This document shows, piece by piece, positions 11,917-24,616 of a DNA stretch of 64,000 bases. Origin of the DNA: Cinnamomum chago. Lineage: Eukaryota > Streptophyta > Magnoliopsida > Laurales > Lauraceae. The stretch is taken from contig CP142451.1 of NCBI GenBank assembly GCA_038049695.1, positions 64,790,001 to 64,854,000 of the forward strand, read 5' to 3'. A program made the position numbers and the translations under genes. Every line of letters starts with the position of its first letter. Position 1 is the first letter of the stretch. The notes under the pieces were generated by a model. That model saw nothing but the letters and a program-made list of their open reading frames with translations, did no database searches and was not told the origin of the DNA.

Positions 11917-13028
11917 AATAGGCTCATCAATATGCTTATTTTGAAATCAATGAAATTCATAGGAAGAAGCATGAATAAAAGAAATGATGAAATCCACATT
12001 TCTAATAAAACATTCTAACAATCAAGATATCCATTCATCCACTTGCCTTTGGTTCCAATTAGTTAATCAAGCTCCCAAAAACACTCTCAAGCAACACCTA
12101 CAAGTATATCCAAAAACCCCCAAAACCAAACCCATTTAGAACCCTAAATGGTCAAAACCAAGAACAAGAAGAGAAAAGCTCTCAATAATGAAAATGGGGT
12201 CTCCGTAAGGCTAGGAAAACACATCTAAAAGATGGGAAGGATTGCTTACTTGGAGGGTCTTCAAATGGACCAGATGAGCTCATAGGAGACCTCAATGTTG
12301 CTAGAGTCCTGCACAAATGGTATCAACAGGAAGCTTCCGTGGTGAGGAAGAAGATGATGAAGCCCATTTTTCGATTGTTGCAAGGTTGGAGTGGAAGAGA
12401 GATGAAGAAGCAAGAAGAAGAAAAGAAGGAACAAAAAGATACCCTAGGCAGCTGGAGCCAAACTCTCTCCCACGTTTTAGAGCAAGAAAGAAGAGAAATG
12501 AAGATGGGTTCCTCCTTATATATGAAGTGGAGATGGGTCTCACAACTAACCAAACTTGTCGGGCAAAAAACATGGTTTTCGAGGCCTCGAATGAATTCGA
12601 CGAAGAAGGGAAAAATGATCGTCGAAAACTCTAGTTTCTAAAAAATTTATATTTCAAGGGTTTTGGAGATATCGAATTTTGAGGCCAGATTTGGTATGAA
12701 AAGACTGTTTTGCCCTCAAAGTTGGAAAAGTCGGGTTTCGGTATCTCGAATTGGAATGGAGTCAGCACGAAAGTTGTAGAGGTTAATGAGATAAGTCGAA
12801 CGAAGTTAAAACATGAATGATTGGAATCTCGAATAATCCCCATGGTCATGTAAAGTCACTAAAAGAACCTCCATAGAGTGCCACTAAATTCAAGAAGGCT
12901 CTCAAAATTCCCCAAAGCTGCAAAGAAGCTATTCTAATCCCAACTTAATCAAAATCTACTAATCTCACTTAGAACTAACACACTACTTAATTAGTCCTAA
13001 ACGCAGTCCCTTGGGTCGGGGACTTACA

Positions 13029-13357
13029 TCCTCCACCCCTTGGGGCATTTGGTCCTTCAAATGGAAAATACAACTAACCTCAAGTAGTAGGTGAGGTCCC
13101 TTCTATGAATTAAAGATCCCTTCTGTGAGAGTCTACATTGCTCTTTTGTCTACTCCGAGCTACTTTCAGACATTCTTGGATCAACTTGACTTTATCACTG
13201 GTCTCACTCACTATAGCCGGTCCATAGAAACTGCGAACACCTACTTCCTCTCAACACACAGGTGTCCTACGCCATCTGCATTATAATGCCTCGAAAGGCG
13301 CCATTCCAATGCTCAAGTGGTAACTGTTGTTATAAGCAAACTCACACAGCGGTAAAC
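13029..13357 (-). pseudogene. pol: PPT and integrase C-terminal part of the outer Tekay-like element
   Basis: On the minus strand the left border carries AAGGGGTGGAGGA (13029-13041), a polypurine tract directly before the 3' LTR, which primes plus-strand DNA synthesis. Upstream of it, reading from 13357, the translation contains FAYNNSYH and GMAPFEAL. These are hallmark blocks at the end of the gypsy integrase core, where the target DNA is bound. The frame then degrades and the tail is not readable as protein. The gene was split at 13357 by the copia insertion. Its upstream part resumes at 22627, and the TAAAC duplication marks the cut. Confidence 0.75.
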
Positions 13358-15121
13358 TATTGGAAAAGGTGGGCTTTCCAGACAGGTTTCAAAAACTTTT
13401 GACCCGCTTGATGCAGGGATCAATTGTTTAGAAAGGCAACAAACCCAATCCAGGATGCAATTCCTCAAACACATAAACCATGTACAGATATATATCCTAT
13501 CTAGAAGATAGAAAACAACACCTAAACATGTAACCACGAAATCCACAACATACAAGGATGTAGATATACCTTTGGAGCTTTGTAGTGCTCTAATGGAGAA
13601 TTTGAGTTCTTTCCTTTGATGATGAACACCTTCACTATCCAATTCAGAATCTCCAACACCTTTTGATCATCCACGCTATTACCCGTATTAGATCTCTTTT
13701 CTCAAGAAGATGGTGGAATCTTCAAGAGAAAACCTAACTAGTAACTCTAAGAAACTAAAAGTGAAAGAGAGGAGAACTTAGAGAGGAAGAGAACTTGTGC
13801 AACTCTTGCACAAAGGGGCTGAAGTTGCTCTATGTATGATGCACGACCAAGAGGGGTTTGTTCCTCTTTATATAGCCCTCCATTCCACCTCTTTTCCTAT
13901 TTGAAAAAGAAGTTTAACTCTTATTACAAATTAATAAACATCTCCCTTGCTAATTGTCATAGAAGTCTCACTTCCACAACTATTAGTAGCTTTCTCCTTT
14001 CTAACTAAAATAGAAGTCCTACTTCCATTAATAATTAGTAGCTTACTATTACCACTATTAGAAGTCTCACTTCAAATAGAAATAGTAACCTTCCTTTTTA
14101 GAGTTCAAGTAGAATTAGTATCTTTCTAATAATTTGGGCTACCGTGGGGACCACTAGGGATTCCTTAGAAAGCTGGCTCCAACTGGGACACGCGACCCCA
14201 CATCTCATGTGCAATCCGGGCCCACAGTTAATTGCAAATAACTCTACTATATAAATGCAATTGCACTCTAGTCTCAGGAATAAATTACAATGAAGACCCT
14301 AAACTTCCTCAGTACCACAAGTAAGCCCCTCCATCTATATCCATGGATCAAATGGACCTATCCACCAAATTAGATCCATATCTTATTACCCATGAGCCCG
14401 AATTAATTATAGTGATCATTTGGTACCGATCCAATTAACTCTTAATTGGAATGGGTGCGCACTTACCAATGATAAATCCATTAATTGGCACAAGGGGATA
14501 TAAAAGATAGATTCCATCTTGACCATTGAATGTTCCCACAGCTCTACTACCACGTACCCAAATCACCGAGGTGTTGACCTACAATTAGCCTTACTCATTG
14601 GTGACTCAAAGCAAATGAATAGATAGAAACTTGAGTTCATTAATATCTCAGGATTATGAGCCTATTGGTAGGGAATTATGAGAGCAGACCTTAAAAATAA
14701 AGATAGTGTATATAAGGTGCTTCTCATGGTCCTTCAATACATCCAATGTACCAGCACCATGATCTAGAATCTTACATTCCGATGATCGAGACAAATCACA
14801 CTATCTCATAGTGATCAAGGCGCTGCAACCATGTCAGATGAGATGTCCAATCTCATCACTGGTTGTGAAGATATTTAAGTATAAGACTTGCAATACATGT
14901 CTCCTGTATGTGGATCTCATCCATACACATGTATTACATCTAGTATACTCGTGGACTCCGGTTCATCTCATGAGCCATTATGTCTTTCGTATTGGTTATG
15001 TGCAAGTATATAAAACACCATTCATCTCATGAAAGTGAAAAGCATGAATTGTATTGATAAATAAAGAAATTAATCAATTTATTACATCATATACCATTGG
15101 TATTAAGACCGTAAACTAACA
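13358..15121 (-). mobile_element. 3' LTR of the copia element
   Basis: 1764 bp, a close match to 20865-22626. In plus orientation it should start TG but reads TATTGG, so the terminal dinucleotide has mutated. The right end is CTAACA. On the minus strand the adjoining sequence at 15122-15145 reads GAGCCCAAGTGGCAGAT, a weak polypurine tract as in Tork/Angela-like elements. A TATA box (CTATATAAAG, minus strand) lies at 13866-13875. Confidence 0.92.
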
Positions 15122-15136
15122 ATCTGCCACTTGGGC

Positions 15137-18097
15137 TCAATGCCAATCCGGATTGCATCTCATGCCCATCCCGTCTCCATGCTGCTCAAAAACCTTGGTG
15201 GTCAAAGGCTTAGTAAATGGATCTGCCAGATTGTCCGTAGAGGCTATCTTGGTGATTGCAATAACACTTCCCCGCACAATCGCTCTGACTGGGTGATACT
15301 TCCTCTGTACGTGCTTTTGGCTTCTATGGCTCCTGGGTTCCTTGGACTGAGCGACTGCCCTGCTGCTGTCACAGTAAACTGTGAGCGGCTGTCGCGCTAA
15401 AGGTACCACTCCAAGTTCCAAAAGGAATCTTTTGGAGCCATACTGCTTCCTTAGCTGCTTCACAAGCCGCTACATATTCAGCTTCAGAAGTGGAATCAGC
15501 AGTACATTCCTGTTTAATACTCCTCCAGCTGATAGCTCCTCCGCCAAGCATAAACACATAACCAGAGGTGGATTTCCTGGAATCCTTATCTGACATGAAG
15601 TCAGAATCTGTGTATCCGACTGGAATCAGCTCATCACTGCCGTAAATCAACATGTAATCTTTAGTTCTTCTCAAGTACTTGAGGATACATTTTACAGTAG
15701 TCCAATGGTCAGGACCTGGGTTAGACTGATATCTGCTGACTAAGCCCACTACATGACAGATATCCGGTCTTGTACATAGCATAGCATAGCATACATGAGG
15801 CTACCAACAGCCGAAGCGTATGGAATTTCTCTCATCTGCTCCTTTTCCTTCGGGGTTTTGGGACCCTGATCCTTGGAAAGGTGCACTTCATGCCTGAAAG
15901 GCGTGATACCCTTCTTGGAGTCCTGCACAGCAAACCGTACGAGTACCTTATCTATGTAAGCAGCTTGAGATAAGCCAATCATCCTATTTTTCCGGTCTCG
16001 ATGGAGTTTGATCCCTAGGATGTAACTAGCTTCTCCCAAGTCCTTCATATCAAAAGTCTTTGCTAACCAAACTTTTACCGTTGACAACATTCCTATATCT
16101 TTCCCAAAGAGAAGGATGTCGTCAACGTAAAAAACTAGAAAAACTACCCTATCACCTTCATTTTTCATGTACACACATGGCTCATCCGGATTTTGACTAA
16201 AACCAAATGATTTGATTGCCCGGTTAAAATGGATGTTCCAGCTTCGGGATGCCTGCTTCAGTCCATAAATGGACTTTTGCAGCTTGCAAACTCTTTGCTT
16301 TTGGTTACTTGCTATAAAACCGTCTGGCTGCATCATATAGATGTCTTTCTCAAGATGGCCGTTGAGAAACGCCGTCTTGACATCCATTTGCCAAATCTCG
16401 TAATCGAGATGAGCCGCAATGGATAAGAGTATCCGGATGGACTTGAGCATGGCTACCGGCGAGAAGGTTTCCTCATAATCGATACTCTCTTTCTGAGTAT
16501 ACCCATTCGCAACAAGCCTGACCTTAAAGGTCTCAACTCTTCCATCTGGTCCTCTTTTTCTCTTGTAGACCCACTTGCACCCAATAGGTTTGATATTGGC
16601 AGGCAAGTCCACAAGTGTCCAGACCTGATTAGAGTACATAGACTCCATCTCAGCTTTCATAGCATCTTGCCAATGTCCCGAATCTATGCCATTAATTGCT
16701 TCATCATAGTTACAGGGATCCTGTTCCAGTTCTTCCGGGATTGCCTCGTAAGACTCTCCCAAGAACGAGAGCCTATCAGGGGGCCTGATTATTCTCCCAC
16801 TACGACGAGGCACTGGTGTAACTACTGGGTCTGGTTGGGGCGGTTCTTCCTCAAGTTTGGTCATACTTGGATTTGGAATTGATTGTTCTTGAATCCCTCC
16901 CAAGATCACCTTTTCTAAAGATTTTCGGTCCATCATATAATCTTCCTCCAGAAAAACCGCATTGGTGCTTACCAGCACTTTCTGCTCTCTGGGATTATAG
17001 AATAACCAACCTTTAGTTCCTTTAGGATATCTTACAAATGTGCATACTTCCGATTTTGTTTCCAACTTATCCGTCTTTACCTTCAGCACATGTGCCAGAC
17101 AACCCCACATGTGTAAATGTTGTAGACAAGGCTTTCGCCCAGACCATAACTCCCGGGGAGTCTTAGGTACAGACTTAGATGGTATGAGGTTTAGTATGTA
17201 CATCGCAGTATCCAAGGCATGTCCCCAAAAGGATATAGGTAATCCTGAGAAACTCAACATAGACCTAATCATATCTAAAAGAGTTTGGTTCCTTCTTTCC
17301 GCTACTCCATTCTGTTAAGGCATACCAGGAGCAGACAACTGGGATAGAATCCCATTTTCTGATAAGTGTGCCATAAAATCTCCAGACAGATATTCCCCTC
17401 CTCGATCTGATCGAAGAGTCTTGATACTTTTACCTAATTGCTTTTCCACTTCCGCTCGAAACTCTTTGAACTTTTCAAAAGCCTCGGACTTGCGGTGCAT
17501 AAGGTATATGTATCCATATCTTGAGTAGTCATCTGTGAAAGTGATGAAGTACTCATATCATCCTCTGGCCCTGACATTAATGTGTCCACACACATCAGTA
17601 TGCACTAATTCCAATAAATCTTTGGCCCTATTGCCCTTGGATGAAAAGGGTCTTTTGGTCATTTTGCCTTCCAGACAGGACTCACAGACATGCATTGGTT
17701 CTACAACCAATGAAGGCAAGATACCATCTTTCACTAGCCTGTCAATCCTATTTAGGTTTATATGACCTAGCCTCAAGTGCCAAAGTTTTGTTGGATTAGA
17801 TGAAGGTGACCTTCTCTTTAATGATGGCCTATTAATTATTTCGGTATCATGTATTTCATACATTGTGGGAGTTAACAGATAAAGTCCATTGGTTACCTTG
17901 CCAGAACATATAAAAGTATCGTTCCTCTTTATGACAACTTCAGTACCAAAAGTAATAGAATAACTCTTATTCACCAAACTAGAAACTAAAACTAAATTCC
18001 GTCTTAAAGACAGTACATATAGTGTCTGACAAAACCAACTTATTATCTTGAAAACATAAAGTAATAACTCCAACTGAGACCGCATCCGCCGTAGCAT
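15137..18097 (-). pseudogene. pol: Copia pol: integrase, reverse transcriptase, RNase H
   Basis: Replication enzymes of the copia element. In sense order: a GAG-pre-integrase zinc region with LWHLRLGHIN near 17790 and CESCLEGK near 17690; the integrase core with LRSDRGGEYLS near 17410; and RT from about 16650 with [10 protein letters not shown] and the catalytic YVDD at 16118-16129. RNase H follows with YTDSDF, SEAEYVA and VYCDSSRAV down to about 15200. In-frame stops lie at 17558 and 17315. A frame change near 15770 falls on a TAGCA tandem repeat, and another occurs near 15430. The frame also differs from that of gag-protease upstream. Domains are complete in order but cannot be translated as one protein. 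Confidence 0.93.
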
Positions 18098-19097
18098 CAG
18101 ATCCTAGGTTGACAATGATTTCGCCGTCACTGAGTCTCCTGGTTTCCCTGAACCCCTGCAACGAATTACATATGTGATTAGTTGCCCCGGAGTCCACACA
18201 CCAAGATTCTGAAGTACCAGTTGCAAAACTAACTTCAGAAACAAGTGACTCAATCATACATGAGGTCTTCTTCTTAGACAGATAATCTGGACAATTCCTT
18301 TTCCAATGTCCTGTCATACCACAATGGAAACACTTTCCTTTTGTCCCCGACCCTTTAGCCTTGCCAACACCACCGTTGGGACCATTCTCCGCCTTAGGAC
18401 CCTTCGGAACTGATTTCTTCTTGCCTTTCCGCCCTTTGCCTTTCGGTTTGGACTTGACAAATGACTTTTCTGTCATCAGGGCAGTTGGCTTTTTCTTCAT
18501 AATCCCTTCAGTCACCACCAGCTGGCTAGACAGCTCAGCCAGAGTCGGATTCATCTTATTCATGTTGTAATTGACCTTGAAATTGTTGAATGACTCTGGT
18601 AGTGACTCAAGGATTATATCAATCTGCGATTCTGCATCAATCGCAGCCCCCAGTACATCTAACTCATTTAATGAGTCCATCATTTTCAACATATGGTCCT
18701 GTACTAGTGTGCCTTCAGCCATCTTGGTGCTTATATGCACCCTCATAGCAGCCTGTCTAGCAGGACTGCCCTGTTCCGTAAACATCTCCTTTAAGTTTGA
18801 TATAATATCATATGCAGTCTTAAAGGATTGATGTTGGTGTTGTAAAACACTAGACATAGATGCCTGTATGTAACATCTGGCCATCTCATCGTCTTTGGCC
18901 CACTTGGTGTAAAGTTCATTTTCTTCCTGTGATGCTTCCGGCAATGGCTCATCAAGGGGGGGTTTGGTAAGGACATATTTATATCCTGAAGCTGTCAGGA
19001 CTATATCCAGGTTCCGTTTCCAGTCTACATAGTTGGATCCCACTAATTTATTCTGGTTGAGGATGGTCGCAAGTGGATTGAAAGTATTTGAATTCAT
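17979..19097 (-). pseudogene. gag-pro: Copia gag and aspartic protease
   Basis: Gag forms the virus-like particle and the protease cleaves the polyprotein. I prefer the ATG at 19097 (MNSNTFNPL) over the upstream one at 19124, since copia gag proteins usually begin this way. The UBN2-type gag domain follows with GSNYVDWKRNL. Next come a lysine-rich linker and the zinc knuckle CFHCGMTGHWKRNC (about 18294-18336). The protease active site VDSGATNHIC lies at about 18168-18203. The frame stays open through the protease and ends at 17979 with unrelated residues. The integrase continues in another frame from about 18097, so a frameshift mutation lies near 18000-18100. Confidence 0.9.
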
Positions 19098-20850
19098 GCT
19101 TGAAATACTATAGCACATAACCATACATTCAATTAATGAATTTAAAAGACATTAGGGTTTAGTATTCTACCAAATTTATATGGAATCCTCATAACCACTA
19201 AATTCAGAATACATCGGTATCCCAATCCCTGGGGTATGCCTCCTTGGGGAGTGCGAATACCACCTAGATTGGTGCGGATCAAAGTTGGTCAAAATTAGGA
19301 TTAAGACTAACTTTCCATGATCCCCTTCATTCATTATTATCTAGGTATCTCATACCAAATAATGAATGACTCCCGATTAGCTTCGGTTTCTTAAATAAAA
19401 GAGGCAAATCCTTGGGGATACTACATCATTATTATAGTTAAGTGTGACCCACCAACTAGCATTGCATGACAGCCGTTGCAAGCAGCTCCTCCTTGGGGTG
19501 TGGGCCCCCGCCCCGTCTCACCAACACTATCCATAGGAGATCCATATCTAGTAGCCAAACAAGTAAAAGCCCTCCATGGGGAACGGCCACTCTCAAGATG
19601 GCGCGAGGCTAATACTTTCCTTACAATGGACCTATGATGGAAAACCATGGGGATTTATCAATTTAAATGCTCCGCTCCCACTTAATAATTTAGAATTGAG
19701 GATTTCCTTGTAAGGTATTAGGGCCCACATGTATACATATGAACATCAAATCATCTCATGATATGATCAAAGATTGGTTCCAAGTCAAGTTATTTTAAGG
19801 AAAGTCCAGTTTCTAAATTAGTGTTACCAATGTGTCCATCTCATGGGTCATCAACACTAATTAGAACTCTTTCCAAAAATTAATATGATTTGACCAATTT
19901 TAGTAATTTGCTATGTTTGGATCAGATTTGGAATTATTCTAAATTAAGCATGCATCTATAAATAGAAAGTGCTAAAAAATAGAAACTAGTCCTCTCCTCC
20001 ACATGGCCCTAGTGGAATAGACTTCTTGGACTTCTAGACTTTCCAAAACTTTGGAATTCCTCAAACTCTTTGGGCAACTCCAAAACTCTTTTGGTAATCC
20101 TCAAACTCTTTGAATAGGAGTCCAACATTGTTTTCCTTCTTCGTCTCGGACATCGTCAGAATTTACAAATTTAGAAAAATTACATAAATTCCTATGCCTC
20201 GATTATGAGACTTACATGGTAATCTAAACATGGAAATAAAAGGGTTATAGGGAAATTCATCATGCTTTGCCCTTTCACGGGAAACCAAGAAAACCATGAC
20301 GCCCTTTACATTTAGCCTTAAATAAACCAATCACCATAAAAAGAAAGCAAAAGACTTGTGGGCCATATGGAGAGGACATGAACATCTGTAAGTTAGTATC
20401 TCACACAAGCATACAAATCACAAAAATAGGCTGCCAAATAATGCTGGAAAAATAGGAAGTAAAAGAAGACTCGAAACTGGAAAAACCAGTTTCTGCAGTA
20501 ACCTGTACAGAAGGCTCGGTCAACCGGCCAGGGGGCTCGGTTGACCGACCTGCAAGTCAGCCGGTCGACCGAGCACGGGCCAGGTCGACCAGACTGACGA
20601 AAACCTGCAACATGGGTTTTCTGTTTCGTGTCTATTCTTCCCCAAATCACTTCCAAAGTGTCTCAATGGCTTCCTACCATCCTTCTATCATTATTAAACC
20701 CTTTTGTGACTATCCAAACATGAATCTACTATCAAACCAAGTAAATTCATCAAAAACTGATCCTTACATAGCCCTTGCTTTATCTTCTTCGCTTCTCATG
20801 CAAAGATTGGAGCAAGCTTGTTGATCTAACATGATTAGAGATGAGGTATG
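19098..20850 (-). other. Long untranslated leader of the copia element
   Basis: About 1.75 kb between the PBS and gag with no recognisable coding sequence. It includes a cluster of GGTTGACC/GGTCGACC palindromes at 20516-20590 and several TCCTTGGGG-type short repeats at 19220-19500. Long leaders of this kind are known from BARE-1/Angela-type copia elements. No internal ORF is supported. Confidence 0.7.
20516..20590. repeat. GTCGAC/GTTGAC palindromes in the copia leader
   Basis: Four versions of CGGTCGACC (two with GTTGACC or GTCAACC) occur within 75 bases, joined by short GC-rich spacers such as AGGGGGCT. The local GC content is well above the rest of the leader. It resembles the arrays in the gypsy LTRs and in the element at 55700-62405, although the elements are unrelated. 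Confidence 0.75.
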
Positions 20851-20862
20851 ACTCTGATACAA
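20851..20862 (-). other. Primer-binding site of the copia element (degenerate)
   Basis: The minus strand reads TTGTATCAGAGT, with three differences from the initiator-tRNA-Met complement TGGTATCAGAGC. It sits two bases from the LTR edge at 20865. The position and core TATCAGAG make the call safe. Confidence 0.8.
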
Positions 20863-20864
20863 AT

Positions 20865-22626
20865 TGTTGGAAGAGGTGGGCCTTCCAGACAAGTTTCAAA
20901 AACTTTTGACCCGCTTGATGCAGGGATCAACTGTCTAGAAAGGCAACAAACCTAATCCAGGATGCAATTCCTCAAACACATAAACCATGTACAACAATAC
21001 ACCCTATCTAGAAGATAGAAAACAGCACCTAAACATGTAACCACGAAATCCACAGCATACAAGGATGTAGATATACCTTTGGAGCTTTGTAGTGCTCTAA
21101 TGGAGAATTTGAGTTCTTTCCTTTGATGATGAACACCTTCAATATCCAATTCAGAATCTCCAACACCTTTTGATCTTCCACGCTATTACCCGTATTAGAT
21201 CTCTTTTCTTAAGAAGATGGTGGAATCTTCAAGAGAAAACGTAACTAGTAACTCTAAGGAACTAAAGGTGAAAGAGAGGAGAACTTAGAGAGGAAGAAAA
21301 CTTGTAAAACTCTTGCACAAAAGGGCTGAAGTTGCTCTATGTATGATGCACGACCAAGAGGGGTTTGTTCCTCTTTATATAGCCCTCCATTCCACCTCTT
21401 TTCCTATTTGAAATAGAAGTTTAACTCCCATTACAAATTAGTAAACATCTCCCTTGCTAATTGCCATAGAAGTCTCACTTCCACAACTATTAGTAGCTTT
21501 CTCCTTTCTAATTAAAATAGAAGTCATACTTCCATTAATAATTAGTAGCTTACTATTACCACTATTAGAAGTCTCATTTCAAATAGAAATAGTAACCTTC
21601 CTTTTTAGAGTTCAAGTAGAATTAGTATCTTTCTAATAATTTGGGCTAGTGCGGGGACCACTAGGGATTCCTTAGAAAGCTGGCTCTAACTGGGACACGC
21701 GACCCCACATCTCATGTGCAATCCGGGCCCACAGTTAATTGCAAATAACTCCACTATATAAATGCAATTGCACTCCAGTCTCAGGAATAAATTACAATGA
21801 AGACCCTAAACTTCCTCAGTACCACAAGTAGGCCCCTCCATCTATATCCATGGATCAAATGGACCTGTCCACCAAATTAGATCAATATCTTATTATCCTT
21901 GTGCTCCAATTAATTATAGTGATCATTTGGTACCGATCCAATTAACTCTTAATTGGAATGGGTGCGTACTTACCAATGATAAATCCATTAATTGGCACAA
22001 GGGGATATAAAAGATAGATTCTATCTTGACCATTTAATGTTCCCATAGCTCTACTACCACGTACCCAAATCACCGAGGTGTTGACCTACAATTGGCCTCA
22101 CTCATTGGTGACTCAAAGCAAATGAATAGATAGAAACTTGAGTTCATTAATATCTCAGGATTATGAGCCTATTGGTAGGGAATTATGAGAGCAGACCTTA
22201 AAATAAAGATAGTGTATATAAGGTGCTTCTCATGGTCCTTCAATACATCCAATGTACCAGCACCATGATCTAGAATCTTACATTCCGATGATCGAGACAA
22301 ATCACACTATCTCATAGTGATCAAGGCGCTGCAACCTTGTCGATGAGATGTCCAATATCATCACTGGTTGTGAAGATATTTAAGTATAAGACTTGCAATA
22401 CCTGTCTCCTGTATGTGGATCTCATCCATACACATGTATTACATCTAATATACTTGTGGACTCTGTTTCATCTCATGAGCCATTATGTCTTTCGTATTGG
22501 TTATGTGCAAGTATATAAAACACTATTCATCTAATGAAAGTGAAAAGCATGAATTGTATTGATAAATAAAGAAATTAATCAATTTATTACATCATATACC
22601 ATTGGTATTGAGACCATAAACTAACA
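20865..22626 (-). mobile_element. 5' LTR of the copia element
   Basis: 1762 bp, TGTTGG...CTAACA in plus orientation. It is close to identical with the 3' LTR at 13358-15121 apart from scattered substitutions and small indels. A TATA box (CTATATAAAG on the minus strand) at 21373-21382 is the likely promoter. TAAAC follows at 22627 as the target duplication. Confidence 0.93.
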
Positions 22627-23743
22627 TAAACCTCATCCCATTGAGTTTTGAAGTCTAACACACAGGCACAGAGCATATCCTCAAGAGTCTGAATCGTCCT
22701 CTCTGATTGGTCATCTGTTTGTGGATGATAAGTCGTGCTGAACTGTAGCTTCATACTTGTGGATGGATTCATGTAGTGTTTTCCAAAATCTTGAGACGAA
22801 TCTACTGTCTCTATCGGATGTGATAGAAACTGGCTGTCCATGCCGACTAACAATCTTATTGACAAACAACTCTGTCAAAGGTAACATGTGTATTTTCTTC
22901 CCTGTCCTCATGGGAAGGAAATGGGCTGACTTGGTGAGGCGGTCCACAATGACACATATTGCATTATTGTCTCTGCTGGTCCTCGGTAATCCCGAAATAA
23001 AATCCATGGTAATGTGCTCCCATTTCCATTTTGGGATCTCTAACGCTTGCAATAAGAGGCTTCTGATGCTCTACTTTTACCAACTGACAGGTCATACATC
23101 AAGAGACAAATCCTGCAATTTCTCTCTTCATGTTGTTCTACCAAAATCTGCCCTTCAAGTTCTGATACATCTTTGTACTTCCTGGAAGCATAGGATACTT
23201 CGTATTGTGAGCCTTTGTCATGATGTCATTCCTCAAATCTTCAATGTTAGGCATGCATAGATGGTCACGATTGTACAAGACTCCATCCACAATACGAAAG
23301 TCTGGGCGATCTATTATATGCTTTGAAATTCTTGCCAACTCCGGATCTTGCAATAGATTATCCTTGATCTTATGTATAAAGGAAGGCTCGGACACTAACA
23401 TATTGTCTAACATTACACCCTTTCTTAGTGGCTGCAGATCTACTCCCAACTCTTCGGACTGCCGAAAGATACAAGTACCACGAAGATTTGCCAAGCCTAC
23501 TAATTTTCTGGTCAAAGCATCGGCAACTACATTTGCTTTCCCCGAGTGATACTTGATCAAAAAATCATAATCCTTGATATATTCCATCCATCTCCTCTGT
23601 CTCATGTTCAGCTCCTTCTGAGAAAATAAATACTCTAAGCTGCATTGATCGGAGTGAACCTCGAACTTCTCTCCATAGAGGTAGTGTCTTCACATTTTCA
23701 ACGCAAAAACAATTGCTGTCAACTCAAGATCATGGGTTGCATA
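22627..23743 (-). pseudogene. pol: Gypsy pol fragment: RNase H and integrase
   Basis: A minus-strand continuation of the outer Tekay-like element. In sense order it has the RNase H end (THDLELTAIVFALK near 23720, then [10 protein letters not shown] and [11 protein letters not shown] near 23530). The integrase zinc region has decayed. The integrase core follows with WEHITMDFISGLP near 23010, VIVDRLTKSAHFLP near 22930, [13 protein letters not shown] near 22800 and [14 protein letters not shown] near 22700. The last three hold the DDE aspartates and glutamate. The gene is cut at 22627 by the copia element and resumes at 13357. Several frame changes are present. At the upstream end it is cut at 23743 by a copia LTR fragment. 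Confidence 0.9.
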
Positions 23744-23880
23744 TGTTGGAAGTTGGTGGGCCTCGTGGATAACTTTTCAAAACCCTTTCACCCACTTGAC
23801 TCAGGGATCAAATACCCATAAGGCCATAAACCACATCCAGGATGCAATCCCTCAATATCATCAATCATGTACATTCCAAC
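23744..23880 (-). mobile_element. Copia LTR fragment (about 130 bp)
   Basis: Starts TGTTGGAAGTTGGTGGGCC and follows the copia LTR end for about 130 bases. It is closest to the solo LTR at 1218-2896. It then passes into a Tekay-like LTR piece through a directly repeated 10-mer ACATTCCAAC (23871-23890). The rest of that copia LTR is gone. Confidence 0.7.
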
Positions 23881-24616
23881 ACATTCCAACACACTCTAAA
23901 TATTTTTCGGAAGCATTCGTGGCGTTGCGGCCCGGAGTACGTGGCCATCGGATTCCATGTTAAATTCAACCGCTAACATATAGCTATTAAATCAAGAACC
24001 ATATCAGACTGGAATAAACCATCACAACCAAGTACAGAGCTGACAGTAACAAGATATTACATTCCCATATGCGTTCAAGTTACAAATTATCAATGTACAT
24101 TAATTAAGAATCCCAAGAAAAGGCTAATAAAAGCCATACAATAACAAATTAATAACCACTACCCCACATGTGACGTAGCTCCGATGTCAAGCCCAATGTT
24201 TACATGACATGGCCGACAACACAACTTGCAAACTTGTGGCTCCAACAAAAACACTCAGCCCGGGCGAAGAAGTCTGAACCTGAGTACCAAAATAGTGGGT
24301 CAGACACGACGGCCTGGCAGGTGGATGGAAAGATAATAAATGTGCTGGAAAATAAAGCATGTTATAATTCATATCATTTGATCAAAGGTTGCATATAATT
24401 AAAACGGGTGGAAAATCATAGATCTCTGACAAAATATGCATTCATTTAAAGCATGAGTAAAACATGGATATTTGACAAATCGGGTATTCATTTAAAACAT
24501 GTAAGTGCACCAAGGAACGGGAAACAATATAACAATAACTGAATTTACCTTGGAATACATTAAAACCTGTTTGAACAATAACTTTCATGAAAAAGGATGC
24601 ATTATCTATTAGAAAA
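23881..24616 (-). mobile_element. Truncated Tekay-like LTR piece
   Basis: A direct repeat of about 26060-26800, with about 95% identity by eye over most of the length. It lacks the first ~90 bp of the LTR and everything after about 830 bp. It lies in the same orientation as the LTR at 25972 and could be the remnant of that element's 3' LTR. Confidence 0.7.

Larger units (their letters stand above)
7560..13028 (-). mobile_element. 3' LTR of the outer Tekay-like element (interrupted)
   Basis: On the minus strand the LTR starts TGTAAGTCCCCGACCC at 13028, directly after a polypurine tract, which identifies it as the 3' LTR. It aligns closely, roughly 90% by eye, with the LTR remnant at 62411-64000, so the two are probably the 3' and 5' LTRs of one element. 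A solo Tat-type LTR interrupts it at 9318-11916. Without that it measures about 2865 bp and lacks about the last 170 bp (sense), where it meets a plus-sense LTR end at 7559. A CTCGAG palindrome array lies at 8879-9041. Short open frames in it show no recognisable protein. Confidence 0.8.
13358..22626 (-). mobile_element. Ty1/copia retrotransposon, complete but defective
   Basis: A 9.27 kb element on the minus strand with two LTRs of about 1.76 kb and perfect target duplications TAAAC (13353-13357 and 22627-22631). Order in sense: LTR, Met-type PBS, leader of about 1.75 kb, gag, protease, integrase, RT, RNase H, PPT, LTR. This domain order (integrase before RT) defines copia. Long LTRs and a long leader resemble the Angela/Tork group, but I cannot place it firmly. 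It lies inside the integrase gene of the outer gypsy element. The polyprotein is broken by at least two stops and three frame changes. Confidence 0.93.

Noticed and set aside
13029-13357. Independent insertion left of the copia element
   Set aside because: The sequence continues the integrase across the TAAAC duplication and ends in a polypurine tract, so it belongs to the outer gypsy element.
22757-23260. Plus-strand open frame of 167 codons
   Set aside because: Antisense of the gypsy integrase fragment.
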